Under the pieces are notes generated by a model, which saw only the letters and a list, made by a program, of their open reading frames with translations, did no database searches and was not told the origin of the DNA. A DNA stretch of 36,362 bases from JBGTCY01 sp041748615 (GTDB lineage: Bacteria > Bacteroidota > Bacteroidia > Chitinophagales > CAIOSU01): NCBI GenBank assembly GCA_041748615.1, contig JBGTCY010000059.1, positions 1-36,362 of the forward strand. The letters run 5' to 3'. Shown piece by piece: positions 25,078 through 33,872 of the stretch. Both the position numbers and the translations under genes were made by a program. Position 1 is the stretch's first letter; every line of letters starts with the position of its first letter.

Positions 25078-28000
25078 ATGATGAACCATAGCGAGAAAAT
25101 ACAAGAACTGCTGAATGGAGTAAATAAGTGGAGCGACTTAAAATCCAAGCTCGAAAAATTTAACACATCTCAAACTGACACGACAACGAAAGACACGGAA
25201 GCCGGAAAATTATTTGAGCACTTTTCAAAAGCATATTTCATATCAGAACCTGAACAAAACCAACTTTACAAAAATGTTTGGTTGTTTGATGAAATACCTC
25301 TTTCGATTAAGGAGAAGTTAAATTTTCCTCAAAAAGATTTTGGCATTGATATTCTTTTGCAAGACAATGCAGACAGGTTTACTGCTGTTCAATGTAAATT
25401 TAAAAATGATGAACAATCCACTTTAAATTGGTCAAAAGACAAAATAGGAAACGCTTTTGGGCTTGCTGAAAAATGTGATTGTGTCTTAGTTTTTACAAAT
25501 ACTTCTAATATTCATATTGTTGCTCAAACAAGAGAAAAATTCAAGTTCATCGGTTACAGTGATTTACTAAATCTACAAGCACAAGACTTTGAGGCATTAA
25601 GACAATATTTTCAATTAAACAGAAAACCTGAATTTAAAAAACTTGAACCTCTTAATCATCAGAAAGAGGCTATATCTGAAGTTATTAAGCATTTTAAAGT
25701 GAACGATAAAGGACAGCTTATTTTGCCCTGTGGAGCTGGAAAAACCTTGACCGCACTATGGATTAAAGAAAATCTAAAAGTAATAAACACACTTGTTCTT
25801 TTTCCTTCTTTAGCCTTACTCCGTCAATTTAAAACCGAATGGTCAAAAAACAGAAGTTATGATTTTGAATATATCTGCGTTTGTTCGGAAAAAGACATTG
25901 ATAATAGTAAAGAAGATACAACCGTTACACATACTTATGAAATCTCTGGTGAAGTAACAACTAATCCTGACAGAGTAAATACTTTTTTAAATTCAAATGG
26001 TTCTAAGATTATATTTTCAACCTACCAATCGCTTGAAGTAACAGCAGAAGCTTTAAAGAAAAATCCTTCATTCAGTTTTGATTTAATCATATGCGATGAA
26101 GCTCACCGAACTGCGGGAGGCAAAAATAATAATCTGTTCACCTTAGTTCACAATCCACAAAAAATAAGAGGAAAGAAAAGGCTTTATATGACAGCTACTC
26201 CAAAGGTTGTTTCAAATAAATTTAAAAAAACTCTGGGAGAAGATTATGAATTACTTTGTGATATGAGCAACCCTGATATTTTTGGAACTGAAGCTTATAG
26301 GATGTCATTCGGAATTGCTATCCAAAAGGAAATTTTAGTTGATTATAAAATAATCGGAATAGGAGTAACCCACAAACAGGTAAAAGAATTTATAGATAAA
26401 CGGAGATACATTACTGACAAATTTTCTTATGATGAAGTTGCAAGGAATTATGCCTTGGATATTGCTATGGATAAATACAAAGCCTTTCACTGCATCACTT
26501 TTCATCATCAAGTTCAACTTGCACGAGAATTTTCAGAAAGACATAAATCATTCTTTGGAGATACTGTTTATGCGAAACACGTTGAAGGAAAGCAACCGAC
26601 AAGTTATCGGTCTTCAGTGCTAAATGAATTTAGGAATAGTCCAAAAGGCATAGTTAGCAATGCAAGGTGTTTGACTGAGGGTGTAGATGTTCCAACAATT
26701 GATTTAATTTATTTCAGCGACCCAAAAACATCTAAGATTGATATTGTCCAGGCATCAGGTAGAGCATTAAGAAAGGACTGGCACGGAAAAAAGAAGATGG
26801 GCTATATCGTTGTTCCGATTTTTCATTACAAGGACGATGATATTGAAAAAGAAATTGAGAAGCAACCATTTTTCAAAAATCTTATTTCTGTTATTCGTTC
26901 TCTTTGTGACCAAGATGAAAGATTACAAGCCGAAATTGATGGAGTTGCTTTTGAAAAAGGACAGAAGATTTCAAAGCGAATAGAATTATCTTATGATGAT
27001 GAAGAAATTGAAAAGATTATAAAACTTGACGGACTTGAAAAGAAAGTCCGGGAATATCTTTTTGACCAAATTATTGAAAAAACAAGAAACTATTGGAATG
27101 TGAAATTCCAACAACTAAAGGAATTCATTGAAAAGTTTGGTCATTCAACAATATCAAAAGGAAACCTTGAATACAGAGACCTTTATTACTGGTGCGGAAA
27201 CCTCAGAAAGTATTATCATTTAGGAACGCTGGACAAGACAAAAATAAAACGGCTTAACGACATTGGGTTTGACTGGAAAGGCGAGCAAAGAGAAAACTAT
27301 TTACCGCCCGAAGAAAAGTGGCAGAAAAATTTTGACAAGTTAAAAAAGTATTTTGATGAAAACGGGCATACGAATGTTCCTGCAAGATATGAAAAGGACA
27401 AGCCATTAGGAACTTGGTGTGTAGGTCAAAGAGTAAAATATGATAACGGCAAACTGGAAGATTGGCAAATAGATTTATTTGAACAGATAAATTTTGACTG
27501 GGACCCAAAAAACAAGTTTGATGAATATTACAATGAACTTATAAAGTTCAAAGAAGAAAATGGACATCTGAGAGTGCCAACACAAGGAAGTGATAAATAC
27601 AAGGCACTTGGAAGATGGGTTAACAAATTAAGAGTTGTCTATAATGCTGGAAACATAGACAGTAAAGGCGATATGGTCGCCTTAAAGAAGGGACGAATAA
27701 GAGCAAATAATTTAAAGAAACTAAATGAAATAGGATTTGTCTGGAATGCTGGCAGAGGAGATTGGAATGCTCGCTTTAAAGAGTTGCAGCAATATTTTTT
27801 ACAAAATGGACATTCCAATGTAAGCCAAACAGACGATATGTCTCTTTATTACTGGTGCTATCGTCACAAGAAAAACCATAAAAACCTAACAAAAGAAAAA
27901 CTTGGCAAACTCAAATCTGTAAATTTTGATTTCACTATTCGGGCAGTTGAAGACAAATTATTTCTTACTTGGGCAGAGAGAATTGAGCAATTAAAGGATT

Positions 28001-30024
28001 TCTATGACGAAAATGGAAACTATGATATTCCAAAGGATGATGACAAATACAAGAAATTACTTTATTGGTTAAGACATCAAAGGTCAAAACAGTTAAAAGG
28101 GAAACTCACTGAAGAACAGGAAAATTGGTTTACGAAAATAAACTTCTCTTTAAACGACTTTTTCTCTAATGAGGAAAGCATTTCTTGGGTTGAAAATTTG
28201 AAAAAGCTAAAACAGCTTTACGCAGATACAGATAGTTTCTACATCGCCACAGGTGACAGTGAATTAGGGTCATTACTGAATTGGCTGCGCTATCAAAAAT
28301 CGCTTTATAGACAAGGGACTTTAGAGCAGAACAAAATTGATAGGCTAAAAGAAATTGGTTATTCATTTGAAATAAGCTACAGAGGAAAAAAGGGAAGCAG
28401 AGGTGTTTCTACCAATTTTGAGCCTGACGAAAATTGGTTTTTGATGTATGAAGAATTAAAAAAGTATGTTGAGGAAAATAAAACTTTCCTCATCCCTCAA
28501 AAAGCCAAAGAATTTCAATCATTAGCCAGTTGGGTTAGGTATCAAAAAAGCTTATTTAGAAAAGAATTACTTGGCGATACCAAAATAAACCTTCTCAATA
28601 AAATTGAATTTCCATTTACTGAAAATTTCAGAGGCAAGACAATATCTTCAATTAAAAAGGAACTCAATCCAACAATAAAGGAAAATAAACCATCACAATG
28701 GAATAAAAGATTTGAAGAACTTAAATCATATTACTCACAGCATCAATCTTTCAGGATACCAACTGAAAATAAAGAATTACAACCTCTTGGAAGTTGGATT
28801 AGATACCAACGAATTTTATATAGAGAAGGAAAACTTGAAGCAGAAAAAATTAAGAAACTGTTAGATATTGGCTATTCATTTGACTTTGACTTTAGAGGAA
28901 GAAAGCCAAATGACGAAAATTCCAATTTTGAAGATTGGGAAACAAGATTATTTCAGTTAGAGGAATTTTACAAGGAAAACGGGACGTTTCTAATTAAAGG
29001 TAATGACAAAGAAAATGCAGATTTACTTCAATGGTTGCGTTACCAACGGATTTTGAAAAATAAAGGGAAACTATCTACTGAACAACTCAATGCGTTTGAA
29101 CGCATTGGTTATTCATTTGACATCAAATACTACGGACAAGGAAGAGAAAAGAAAAAAAAGGAAGAAAAGCCCAAAAAACCATCAAACAACCTTCAATCTT
29201 GGGAAACGAATTATTTAAAGTTGTTGGAATTCAAAATGTCAAACGGTCATTGTAATGTTCCGAAAAGTTACCAAGATAAAACACTTGCAAATTATGTGAC
29301 TCGCCAAAGATACAATTACAAAAAAGAGAACATACCACAGGAACAAATTAAGAAACTTGAATTTTTAGGTTTCGAGTGGGATGTTGATAGGTCAACGGAA
29401 TTTCGTGATGTTTGGATGGAAAAATACAATGAACTGAAACAAGTTTTTAAAAGCACTGGTAACTGTTTTGTTTCAAAGAAAGATAACAAAACACTTTCAT
29501 CTTGGAAAGTACAGCAAAGAGTAAAAAGGAAAAAAGATGCTCTATCCTCTGACCAAATAAAATTATTGAATGAAATAAAATTTGATTGGGAACCTGAATT
29601 AAAAGGCGGTACTCCTGATGACGAACAATGGTTTGAAAAGTTTCAGGAACTTGAAGCATACAAGAAAAAATTCGGTGATTGCAATGTTTCTCAACTTGAC
29701 AAAATTTACAGAAAACTTGGACGGTGGTTAAATGACCAGAGGTTAAACTATACAAGAGGCAAACTCTTTGAACATCGCAAAGAATTATTAGAAGAACTTG
29801 GAGTAATCTGGAATATCAAAGAGCACGAATGGAATTTGAAATGGCAAATGTTACATGACTTCTTTAATAAACACGGACACTTTAATGTAAAGCAAACGGA
29901 CAATGATTTTAGCGGGCTTTACAACTGGTTATTCAGAATAAAAAAATACGGGACAACTTTTGAAAAATGGAAAAGATTAACTGATTTAGGATTTGACACT
30001 TCAATAATCAAAATAATAAGATAA
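25078..30024 (+). CDS. Nuclease-SF2 helicase with about 13 helicase-associated repeats
   Basis: 1648 residues. Residues about 40-160 look like a restriction-endonuclease/Mrr-type fold: FGID (about 88-91) and QCKFK (about 106) give the D...(Q)xK pattern of PD-(D/E)xK nucleases. The SF2 helicase core follows: Walker A CGAGKT (about 217), DEAH box CDEAHR (about 339), TATP (about 372), EGVDVPT (about 535) and QASGRALRK (about 558). From about 670 to the end come roughly 13 HA-type repeats of 65-80 residues, pattern W...F..L..F....G...VP......L..W...QR..Y..G.L......L..IGF.W. The architecture recalls type ISP restriction enzymes without methyltransferase and with the HA array as a probable DNA-binding region. 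It is AT-rich, sits between eboB and eboC, and is likely a defence or mobile-element gene. Confidence 0.88.
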   Translation: MMNHSEKIQELLNGVNKWSDLKSKLEKFNTSQTDTTTKDTEAGKLFEHFSKAYFISEPEQNQLYKNVWLFDEIPLSIKEKLNFPQKDFGIDILLQDNADRFTAVQCKFKNDEQSTLNWSKDKIGNAFGLAEKCDCVLVFTNTSNIHIVAQTREKFKFIGYSDLLNLQAQDFEALRQYFQLNRKPEFKKLEPLNHQKEAISEVIKHFKVNDKGQLILPCGAGKTLTALWIKENLKVINTLVLFPSLALLRQFKTEWSKNRSYDFEYICVCSEKDIDNSKEDTTVTHTYEISGEVTTNPDRVNTFLNSNGSKIIFSTYQSLEVTAEALKKNPSFSFDLIICDEAHRTAGGKNNNLFTLVHNPQKIRGKKRLYMTATPKVVSNKFKKTLGEDYELLCDMSNPDIFGTEAYRMSFGIAIQKEILVDYKIIGIGVTHKQVKEFIDKRRYITDKFSYDEVARNYALDIAMDKYKAFHCITFHHQVQLAREFSERHKSFFGDTVYAKHVEGKQPTSYRSSVLNEFRNSPKGIVSNARCLTEGVDVPTIDLIYFSDPKTSKIDIVQASGRALRKDWHGKKKMGYIVVPIFHYKDDDIEKEIEKQPFFKNLISVIRSLCDQDERLQAEIDGVAFEKGQKISKRIELSYDDEEIEKIIKLDGLEKKVREYLFDQIIEKTRNYWNVKFQQLKEFIEKFGHSTISKGNLEYRDLYYWCGNLRKYYHLGTLDKTKIKRLNDIGFDWKGEQRENYLPPEEKWQKNFDKLKKYFDENGHTNVPARYEKDKPLGTWCVGQRVKYDNGKLEDWQIDLFEQINFDWDPKNKFDEYYNELIKFKEENGHLRVPTQGSDKYKALGRWVNKLRVVYNAGNIDSKGDMVALKKGRIRANNLKKLNEIGFVWNAGRGDWNARFKELQQYFLQNGHSNVSQTDDMSLYYWCYRHKKNHKNLTKEKLGKLKSVNFDFTIRAVEDKLFLTWAERIEQLKDFYDENGNYDIPKDDDKYKKLLYWLRHQRSKQLKGKLTEEQENWFTKINFSLNDFFSNEESISWVENLKKLKQLYADTDSFYIATGDSELGSLLNWLRYQKSLYRQGTLEQNKIDRLKEIGYSFEISYRGKKGSRGVSTNFEPDENWFLMYEELKKYVEENKTFLIPQKAKEFQSLASWVRYQKSLFRKELLGDTKINLLNKIEFPFTENFRGKTISSIKKELNPTIKENKPSQWNKRFEELKSYYSQHQSFRIPTENKELQPLGSWIRYQRILYREGKLEAEKIKKLLDIGYSFDFDFRGRKPNDENSNFEDWETRLFQLEEFYKENGTFLIKGNDKENADLLQWLRYQRILKNKGKLSTEQLNAFERIGYSFDIKYYGQGREKKKKEEKPKKPSNNLQSWETNYLKLLEFKMSNGHCNVPKSYQDKTLANYVTRQRYNYKKENIPQEQIKKLEFLGFEWDVDRSTEFRDVWMEKYNELKQVFKSTGNCFVSKKDNKTLSSWKVQQRVKRKKDALSSDQIKLLNEIKFDWEPELKGGTPDDEQWFEKFQELEAYKKKFGDCNVSQLDKIYRKLGRWLNDQRLNYTRGKLFEHRKELLEELGVIWNIKEHEWNLKWQMLHDFFNKHGHFNVKQTDNDFSGLYNWLFRIKKYGTTFEKWKRLTDLGFDTSIIKIIR

Positions 30025-30085
30025 TACGTAATAATATATATATCTACTCAATTCAGTTGCACTTTTTTACTTTTTAATAAATCAA

Positions 30086-31012
30086 ATGACATCATTAGAA
30101 ATAAGCAAGGCAGTACCCTACCTCCGCCTCATGCGTCCCGCCAACATCCTCACCGCAATGGCGGACATCATTGCCGGTTTCGCGTTGTCGGGCGCAGTCA
30201 TTGAAATCGTAAATGCCGGCAACGGCTGGTTCTTTCTGCCCGAATGGAAAAATTTTCTGCTTTTATTATTGAGTACTTCCGGCTTGTATGGCGGTGGCGT
30301 GGTGTTGAATGATTATTTTGATGCCGCGCTCGATACCATCGAACGCCCTGAACGTCCTATCCCTTCGGGCAAAGCCACCAAAAAAGGCGCGTTGCTGCTG
30401 GGCAATTCCTTAATGCTCATGGGCATTGCGGCAGCCTTTTTTGTTTCACCGTTGAGCTTTTTGTTAGCCGCGATTATCACGTTGCTGGTGTTGATTTACA
30501 ATGCCTGGGGCAAACATCAAAACCTGTTTGGTCCATTGAACATGGGTTTATGCCGGGGCTTCAACCTGCTGCTGGGTATGAGCGTGATGCCCGATTTTGT
30601 GTGGCAGTATTGGTTTATCGGGGTCATTCCTGTGCTCTACATTGCCGCGGTGACGGTGGTCAGTCGTGGAGAAACGGGCGGCAACAATCAACCTTCCGTG
30701 CGGCTCGCAGCCTTCATGTATGGTATCGTGATTGTGCTGATTGCTTCATTGGCTTTCCTGCCGTTCTTCGAACTTTGGTGCGCGTTGCCATTTCTTTTGA
30801 TTTTTGCCGTGATGATTTTCAAACCGCTCTTCAAAGCCGGTCGCACCGGTCAGCCTGCCGATATTCAAAAAGCCGTGAAAGCGGGTGTGTTGTCGCTCAT
30901 CCTGATGAACGCTTCACTGGCGGCAGGCGCGGCAGGCTGGGATGTGGCAATCCTGATTTTGCTGTTGCTGCCGGTTTCCATCGCGTTGGCAAAAGTGTTC
31001 GCGGTTACCTGA
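30086..31012 (+). CDS. eboC: EboC, UbiA-like prenyltransferase
   Basis: 308-residue membrane protein of the UbiA superfamily with about eight hydrophobic helices. It keeps the first Asp-rich motif NDYFDAALD (about 81-89), which binds the prenyl diphosphate through Mg2+, and the basic block RPERPIPSGKAT after it. The second Asp motif is not obvious; the corresponding loop reads YNAWGKHQNLFGPLNMGLCRG. It probably attaches a prenyl group to a product or carrier in the inner membrane. In cyanobacterial work on ebo genes, this gene was tied to export of a scytonemin precursor. GC content returns to that of eboA/eboB directly at this gene. EboD begins 73 bases downstream. Confidence 0.87.
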   Translation: MTSLEISKAVPYLRLMRPANILTAMADIIAGFALSGAVIEIVNAGNGWFFLPEWKNFLLLLLSTSGLYGGGVVLNDYFDAALDTIERPERPIPSGKATKKGALLLGNSLMLMGIAAAFFVSPLSFLLAAIITLLVLIYNAWGKHQNLFGPLNMGLCRGFNLLLGMSVMPDFVWQYWFIGVIPVLYIAAVTVVSRGETGGNNQPSVRLAAFMYGIVIVLIASLAFLPFFELWCALPFLLIFAVMIFKPLFKAGRTGQPADIQKAVKAGVLSLILMNASLAAGAAGWDVAILILLLLPVSIALAKVFAVT

Positions 31013-31085
31013 AATAAGGATAATTTTTGATATGGCAACATTCCCCCTGTAAAACACGTATTTCCTCTTAATTTTCGGTTTCATT

Positions 31086-32282
31086 ATGCACACCATCCGG
31101 CAATCTTTTTCTGTCAGCTATTCCTATCCCGTTCATTTTACGAGCCATGTTTTTGACGCATCAAATGAGGTGTTGAAAAATGTTGCGGGAAATGCTCCTG
31201 AACCGGGCGTGAGCAAATTTTTATTTGTGGTGGACAATGGCGTCAGAGATGCGCATCCTATTTTATTATCTCAAATCAAATCATATTGCAACACACATCG
31301 CGATGTGATGACTTTGTGCTGTGAACCGCTTGTCATCATCGGTGGCGAAGCCTGCAAAAACGACACTTCATCTTTAGATAAAATTCTGAATACCGTTGAC
31401 AAATACGGGATTGACCGTCATGCTTACATCGTGGCGGTGGGCGGTGGAGCGGTGATTGATTTAGTCGGCTATGCCGCAGCGATTGCGCATCGCGGAATTC
31501 GTCATATTCGCATCCCGACAACGGTGCTTTCGCAAAACGACTCGGGGGTGGGTGTGAAAAACGGCATCAACGCTTTCGGCAAAAAAAATTTTCTCGGCAC
31601 GTTCGCTCCGCCTTACGCGGTGATTAACGACCCTACTTTCCTGACTACGCTCGACATGCGCGACTGGCGCTCCGGCATCGCGGAAGCGGTGAAAGTGGCG
31701 CTCATCAAAGACGCAGCGTTTTTTCAATTTATTCAAAACAACACCGCGCAACTGAACGAGCGCGACATGGAGGTGATGCAGGAATTGATTTTCCGTTGCG
31801 CGCAACTCCATCTCGACCACATCGCAAGTGGCGACCCGTTTGAAATGGGTTCATCGCGCCCGCTCGACTTCGGTCACTGGGCGTCACATAAACTTGAAGG
31901 ATTGACGAAATACGACATCCGCCACGGGGAAGCGGTTGCAATCGGAATTTGCCTCGATGCGATTTATTCTCACCTCACCGGCTTGCTCGCTGAAACGGAT
32001 TTGAAAACGATAATCCGGCTGATGAAAACATTGGGCTTTCAACTTTATCTGCCCGAACTTTCTCAAAAACTCGAAGAGCCGGAGCATCCGCAAAGCCTGC
32101 TGTCGGGCTTGAAAGAATTCCGTGAACACCTTGGCGGTAAACTCACCCTGATGATGCTCCAAAAAATCGGAACTGGCGTGGAAGTGCATGAAATGGATTT
32201 CGAAACGATTAAAAAAGCGATTGAAATTTTGAAATCTTTTCAATCAGAGATGCCATCCTTCAAAAGAATGGCATCTCTTTGA
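31086..32282 (+). CDS. eboD: EboD, 3-dehydroquinate-synthase-like sugar phosphate cyclase
   Basis: 398 residues, about 45 longer than AroB of the same window. Cyclase-fold signatures: VAVGGGAVIDLVGYAAA (about 116-132), IPTTVLSQNDSGVGVKNGIN, the metal ligands Glu in GIAEAVKVA, His in DFGHWASH and His in IRHGEAVAIG. The PTTVLSQNDSGVGVKNGIN block departs from the AroB text (LAQVDATIGGKLGVN), so the substrate is probably not DAHP but another sugar phosphate such as one giving a cyclitol. The presence of a genuine aroB-aroA operon elsewhere in the window supports a different role. A hairpin covers its last codons (32246-32278). EboE starts 16 bases after its stop. Confidence 0.88.
   Translation: MHTIRQSFSVSYSYPVHFTSHVFDASNEVLKNVAGNAPEPGVSKFLFVVDNGVRDAHPILLSQIKSYCNTHRDVMTLCCEPLVIIGGEACKNDTSSLDKILNTVDKYGIDRHAYIVAVGGGAVIDLVGYAAAIAHRGIRHIRIPTTVLSQNDSGVGVKNGINAFGKKNFLGTFAPPYAVINDPTFLTTLDMRDWRSGIAEAVKVALIKDAAFFQFIQNNTAQLNERDMEVMQELIFRCAQLHLDHIASGDPFEMGSSRPLDFGHWASHKLEGLTKYDIRHGEAVAIGICLDAIYSHLTGLLAETDLKTIIRLMKTLGFQLYLPELSQKLEEPEHPQSLLSGLKEFREHLGGKLTLMMLQKIGTGVEVHEMDFETIKKAIEILKSFQSEMPSFKRMASL
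32246..32278 (+). terminator. Hairpin in the 3' end of eboD
   Basis: AGAGATGCCAT (32246-32256) and ATGGCATCTCT (32268-32278) are perfect 11-bp inverted arms around an 11-base loop, followed by TT. They lie inside the last codons of eboD and 20 bases before eboE. It could act as a partial terminator, attenuator or mRNA-processing site; the T-tract is too short for a strong terminator. Confidence 0.5.
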
Positions 32283-32298
32283 TAGCAATCTTTGAATA

Positions 32299-33483
32299 AT
32301 GCTTATTTCCCCCCACGATTTTCACCTCACCTACTGCACCAACGTCCATCCCGGAGAAACGTGGGAAGATGCTTTTCAAAATTTACAGTTGCATCTTCCC
32401 GCAGTCAAAAAAGAAATTTCGCCTGAACAACCGTTTGGCGTTGGCATGTATCTGTCTGACAGAGCAAGCCGTGAGATTTTGCTCAATAACCAATTAAACA
32501 GCTTTAAAAACTGGTTACAGAAAAATGATTTGTATGTGTTCACGATGAACGGGTTTCCTTTCGGTGGGTTTCACAGCGCGGTGGTCAAAGACAAAGTCTA
32601 TCTCCCCGACTGGACTTCGCGCGAGCGGGTGGAATACACGAAAAGATTGTTTACCATCCTCGAACAACTGCTGCCCGAAGGCGCTGAAGGCAGTATTTCC
32701 ACTTCTCCTGTTTCATACAAGTATTGGTTTAATCAGCCGGAACTAATTGAAGCGGTAAAAAAAGCAGCGGCAGCCAACATGAAAGAAGTAGCTGCTTTTT
32801 TGGATGCACTAAATTCCAAAACCGGAAAATATTTACATCTCGCTATTGAGCCGGAGCCGGATTGTTTTTTAGAAAACACAACGGAAACACTCGATTTTTT
32901 TCAGCGTTTTTTGTTCGATGAAAAAAAAGAAAACATCCAAAAACTGATTGGCGTTTGTTATGATGTTTGTCATTTTTCGGTGGAATATGAAGAGCCGGAA
33001 GCCGCTTTGAATGCATTGATTTCCAATGATATTCAAATCGGCAAAATTCAAATCAGCGCAGCGATGAAAGCGGTATTACCGGAAACTCCCGCACAACGCA
33101 AAACTGTCATCGAACAATTTCAGCGATTTGATGAGCCGCGTTATTTTCACCAAACCGTGAAAAGAAAAAAGAACGGGCAGCTTGTCCGCTTTCGTGATTT
33201 AAGCGAAGCATTAAAATCCGATGAGCCGGACGATGAGGAATGGCGCACACATTTTCATGTTCCGCTATTTGAAAAACTAGATAAAGAACTGCAATCCACG
33301 CAGGATGATGTTTTAAAAACATTGAATTTTATAAAAAGCAGGAATATTACCCGGCACTTGGAAGTGGAAACTTATACATGGGATGTGTTGCCTCCGGAGA
33401 TGAAAACCAGTCTTGCGGGTTCGATAGTGAGGGAGTTGAGGTGGGTGAAGGAAAATTTTTTATACTGCGAATTAAAAAATTAG
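32299..33483 (+). CDS. eboE: EboE, metabolite traffic protein (TIM-barrel fold)
   Basis: 394-residue soluble protein. The N-terminus HLTYCTNVHPGETWEDAF (about 10-27) is the EboE hallmark. Other parts fit a xylose-isomerase-like/AP-endonuclease TIM barrel: FTMNGFPFGGFH, HLAIEPEPDCFL with acidic residues at the barrel mouth, and GVCYDVCHFSVEYE. The C-terminal VETYTWDVLPPE is also typical. It is thought to isomerise or bind a product of the ebo pathway; the reaction is unknown. Its stop codon overlaps the left arm of the palindrome before the toxin gene. In intact clusters eboF follows directly. Confidence 0.88.
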   Translation: MLISPHDFHLTYCTNVHPGETWEDAFQNLQLHLPAVKKEISPEQPFGVGMYLSDRASREILLNNQLNSFKNWLQKNDLYVFTMNGFPFGGFHSAVVKDKVYLPDWTSRERVEYTKRLFTILEQLLPEGAEGSISTSPVSYKYWFNQPELIEAVKKAAAANMKEVAAFLDALNSKTGKYLHLAIEPEPDCFLENTTETLDFFQRFLFDEKKENIQKLIGVCYDVCHFSVEYEEPEAALNALISNDIQIGKIQISAAMKAVLPETPAQRKTVIEQFQRFDEPRYFHQTVKRKKNGQLVRFRDLSEALKSDEPDDEEWRTHFHVPLFEKLDKELQSTQDDVLKTLNFIKSRNITRHLEVETYTWDVLPPEMKTSLAGSIVRELRWVKENFLYCELKN

Positions 33484-33500
33484 TTTCCTTATGAGGAAAC
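33483..33500. promoter_or_regulatory. Perfect palindrome, candidate toxin-antitoxin operator
   Basis: GTTTCCT-TATG-AGGAAAC: 7-bp perfect arms and a 4-base centre, starting on the last base of the eboE stop codon and lying 27 bases before the toxin start. A weak -7-like box TAATTTAG follows at 33504-33511. Toxin-antitoxin operons are usually repressed by their antitoxin binding such palindromes. Confidence 0.6.
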
Positions 33501-33527
33501 AATTAATTTAGCAAAAACGTTAAACAC

Positions 33528-33866
33528 TTGCAGACGCCCAAGTTCAGAATTGAATTCTTACAGGAAGCAAAAGAGTTCATTGATAATCTTGATGAGAAAG
33601 CAAGAGAGAAGATTATATATAATATCACGAAGGCAAGATATTCCAACGACAAGGAACTGTTTAAGAAGTTGACTGATGAAATTTGGGAATTCCGAACCTT
33701 CTATAACAAGACTTATTTCAGACTTTTCGCATTTTGGGATAAGATTAATAAAATGGATACTGTTGTTATATCAACTCATGGCATCATCAAAAAGACAGAT
33801 AAAACACCACGGGGAGAAATAGAAAGAGCGGAGCGCATTCGGAAAATTTATTTTGAACAAAAATAA
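33528..33866 (+). CDS. RelE/HigB-type toxin (Gp49-like)
   Basis: 112-residue type II toxin of the RelE/ParE superfamily, close to the phage Gp49-like/HigB group that cuts mRNA at the ribosome. Seen: KFRIEFLQEAKEFIDNLDEKAREKI, DEIWEFRTFYNKTYFRLFAFWDK and HGIIKKTDKTPRGEIERAERI, whose basic KKTxKTP motif is the group hallmark. The start is TTG at 33528 (MQTPKFRIEF); no ATG lies between the in-frame upstream stop and the conserved first strand. The antitoxin gene starts 6 bases after its stop, the usual toxin-first order of HigBA-like pairs. The pair is AT-richer than the ebo genes around it. Confidence 0.85.
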   Translation: MQTPKFRIEFLQEAKEFIDNLDEKAREKIIYNITKARYSNDKELFKKLTDEIWEFRTFYNKTYFRLFAFWDKINKMDTVVISTHGIIKKTDKTPRGEIERAERIRKIYFEQK

Positions 33867-33872
33867 TTTGAA

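Noticed and set aside
24959..30085. Transposon ends or target duplications around the helicase gene
   Set aside because: I compared the 119 bases before and 61 bases after the gene and found no convincing terminal inverted repeats or direct duplications, so only an insertion by composition and gene order is claimed.
31086..32282. A second aroB for the shikimate pathway
   Set aside because: The active-site block differs, the protein is longer and it lies between eboC and eboE; it fits EboD.
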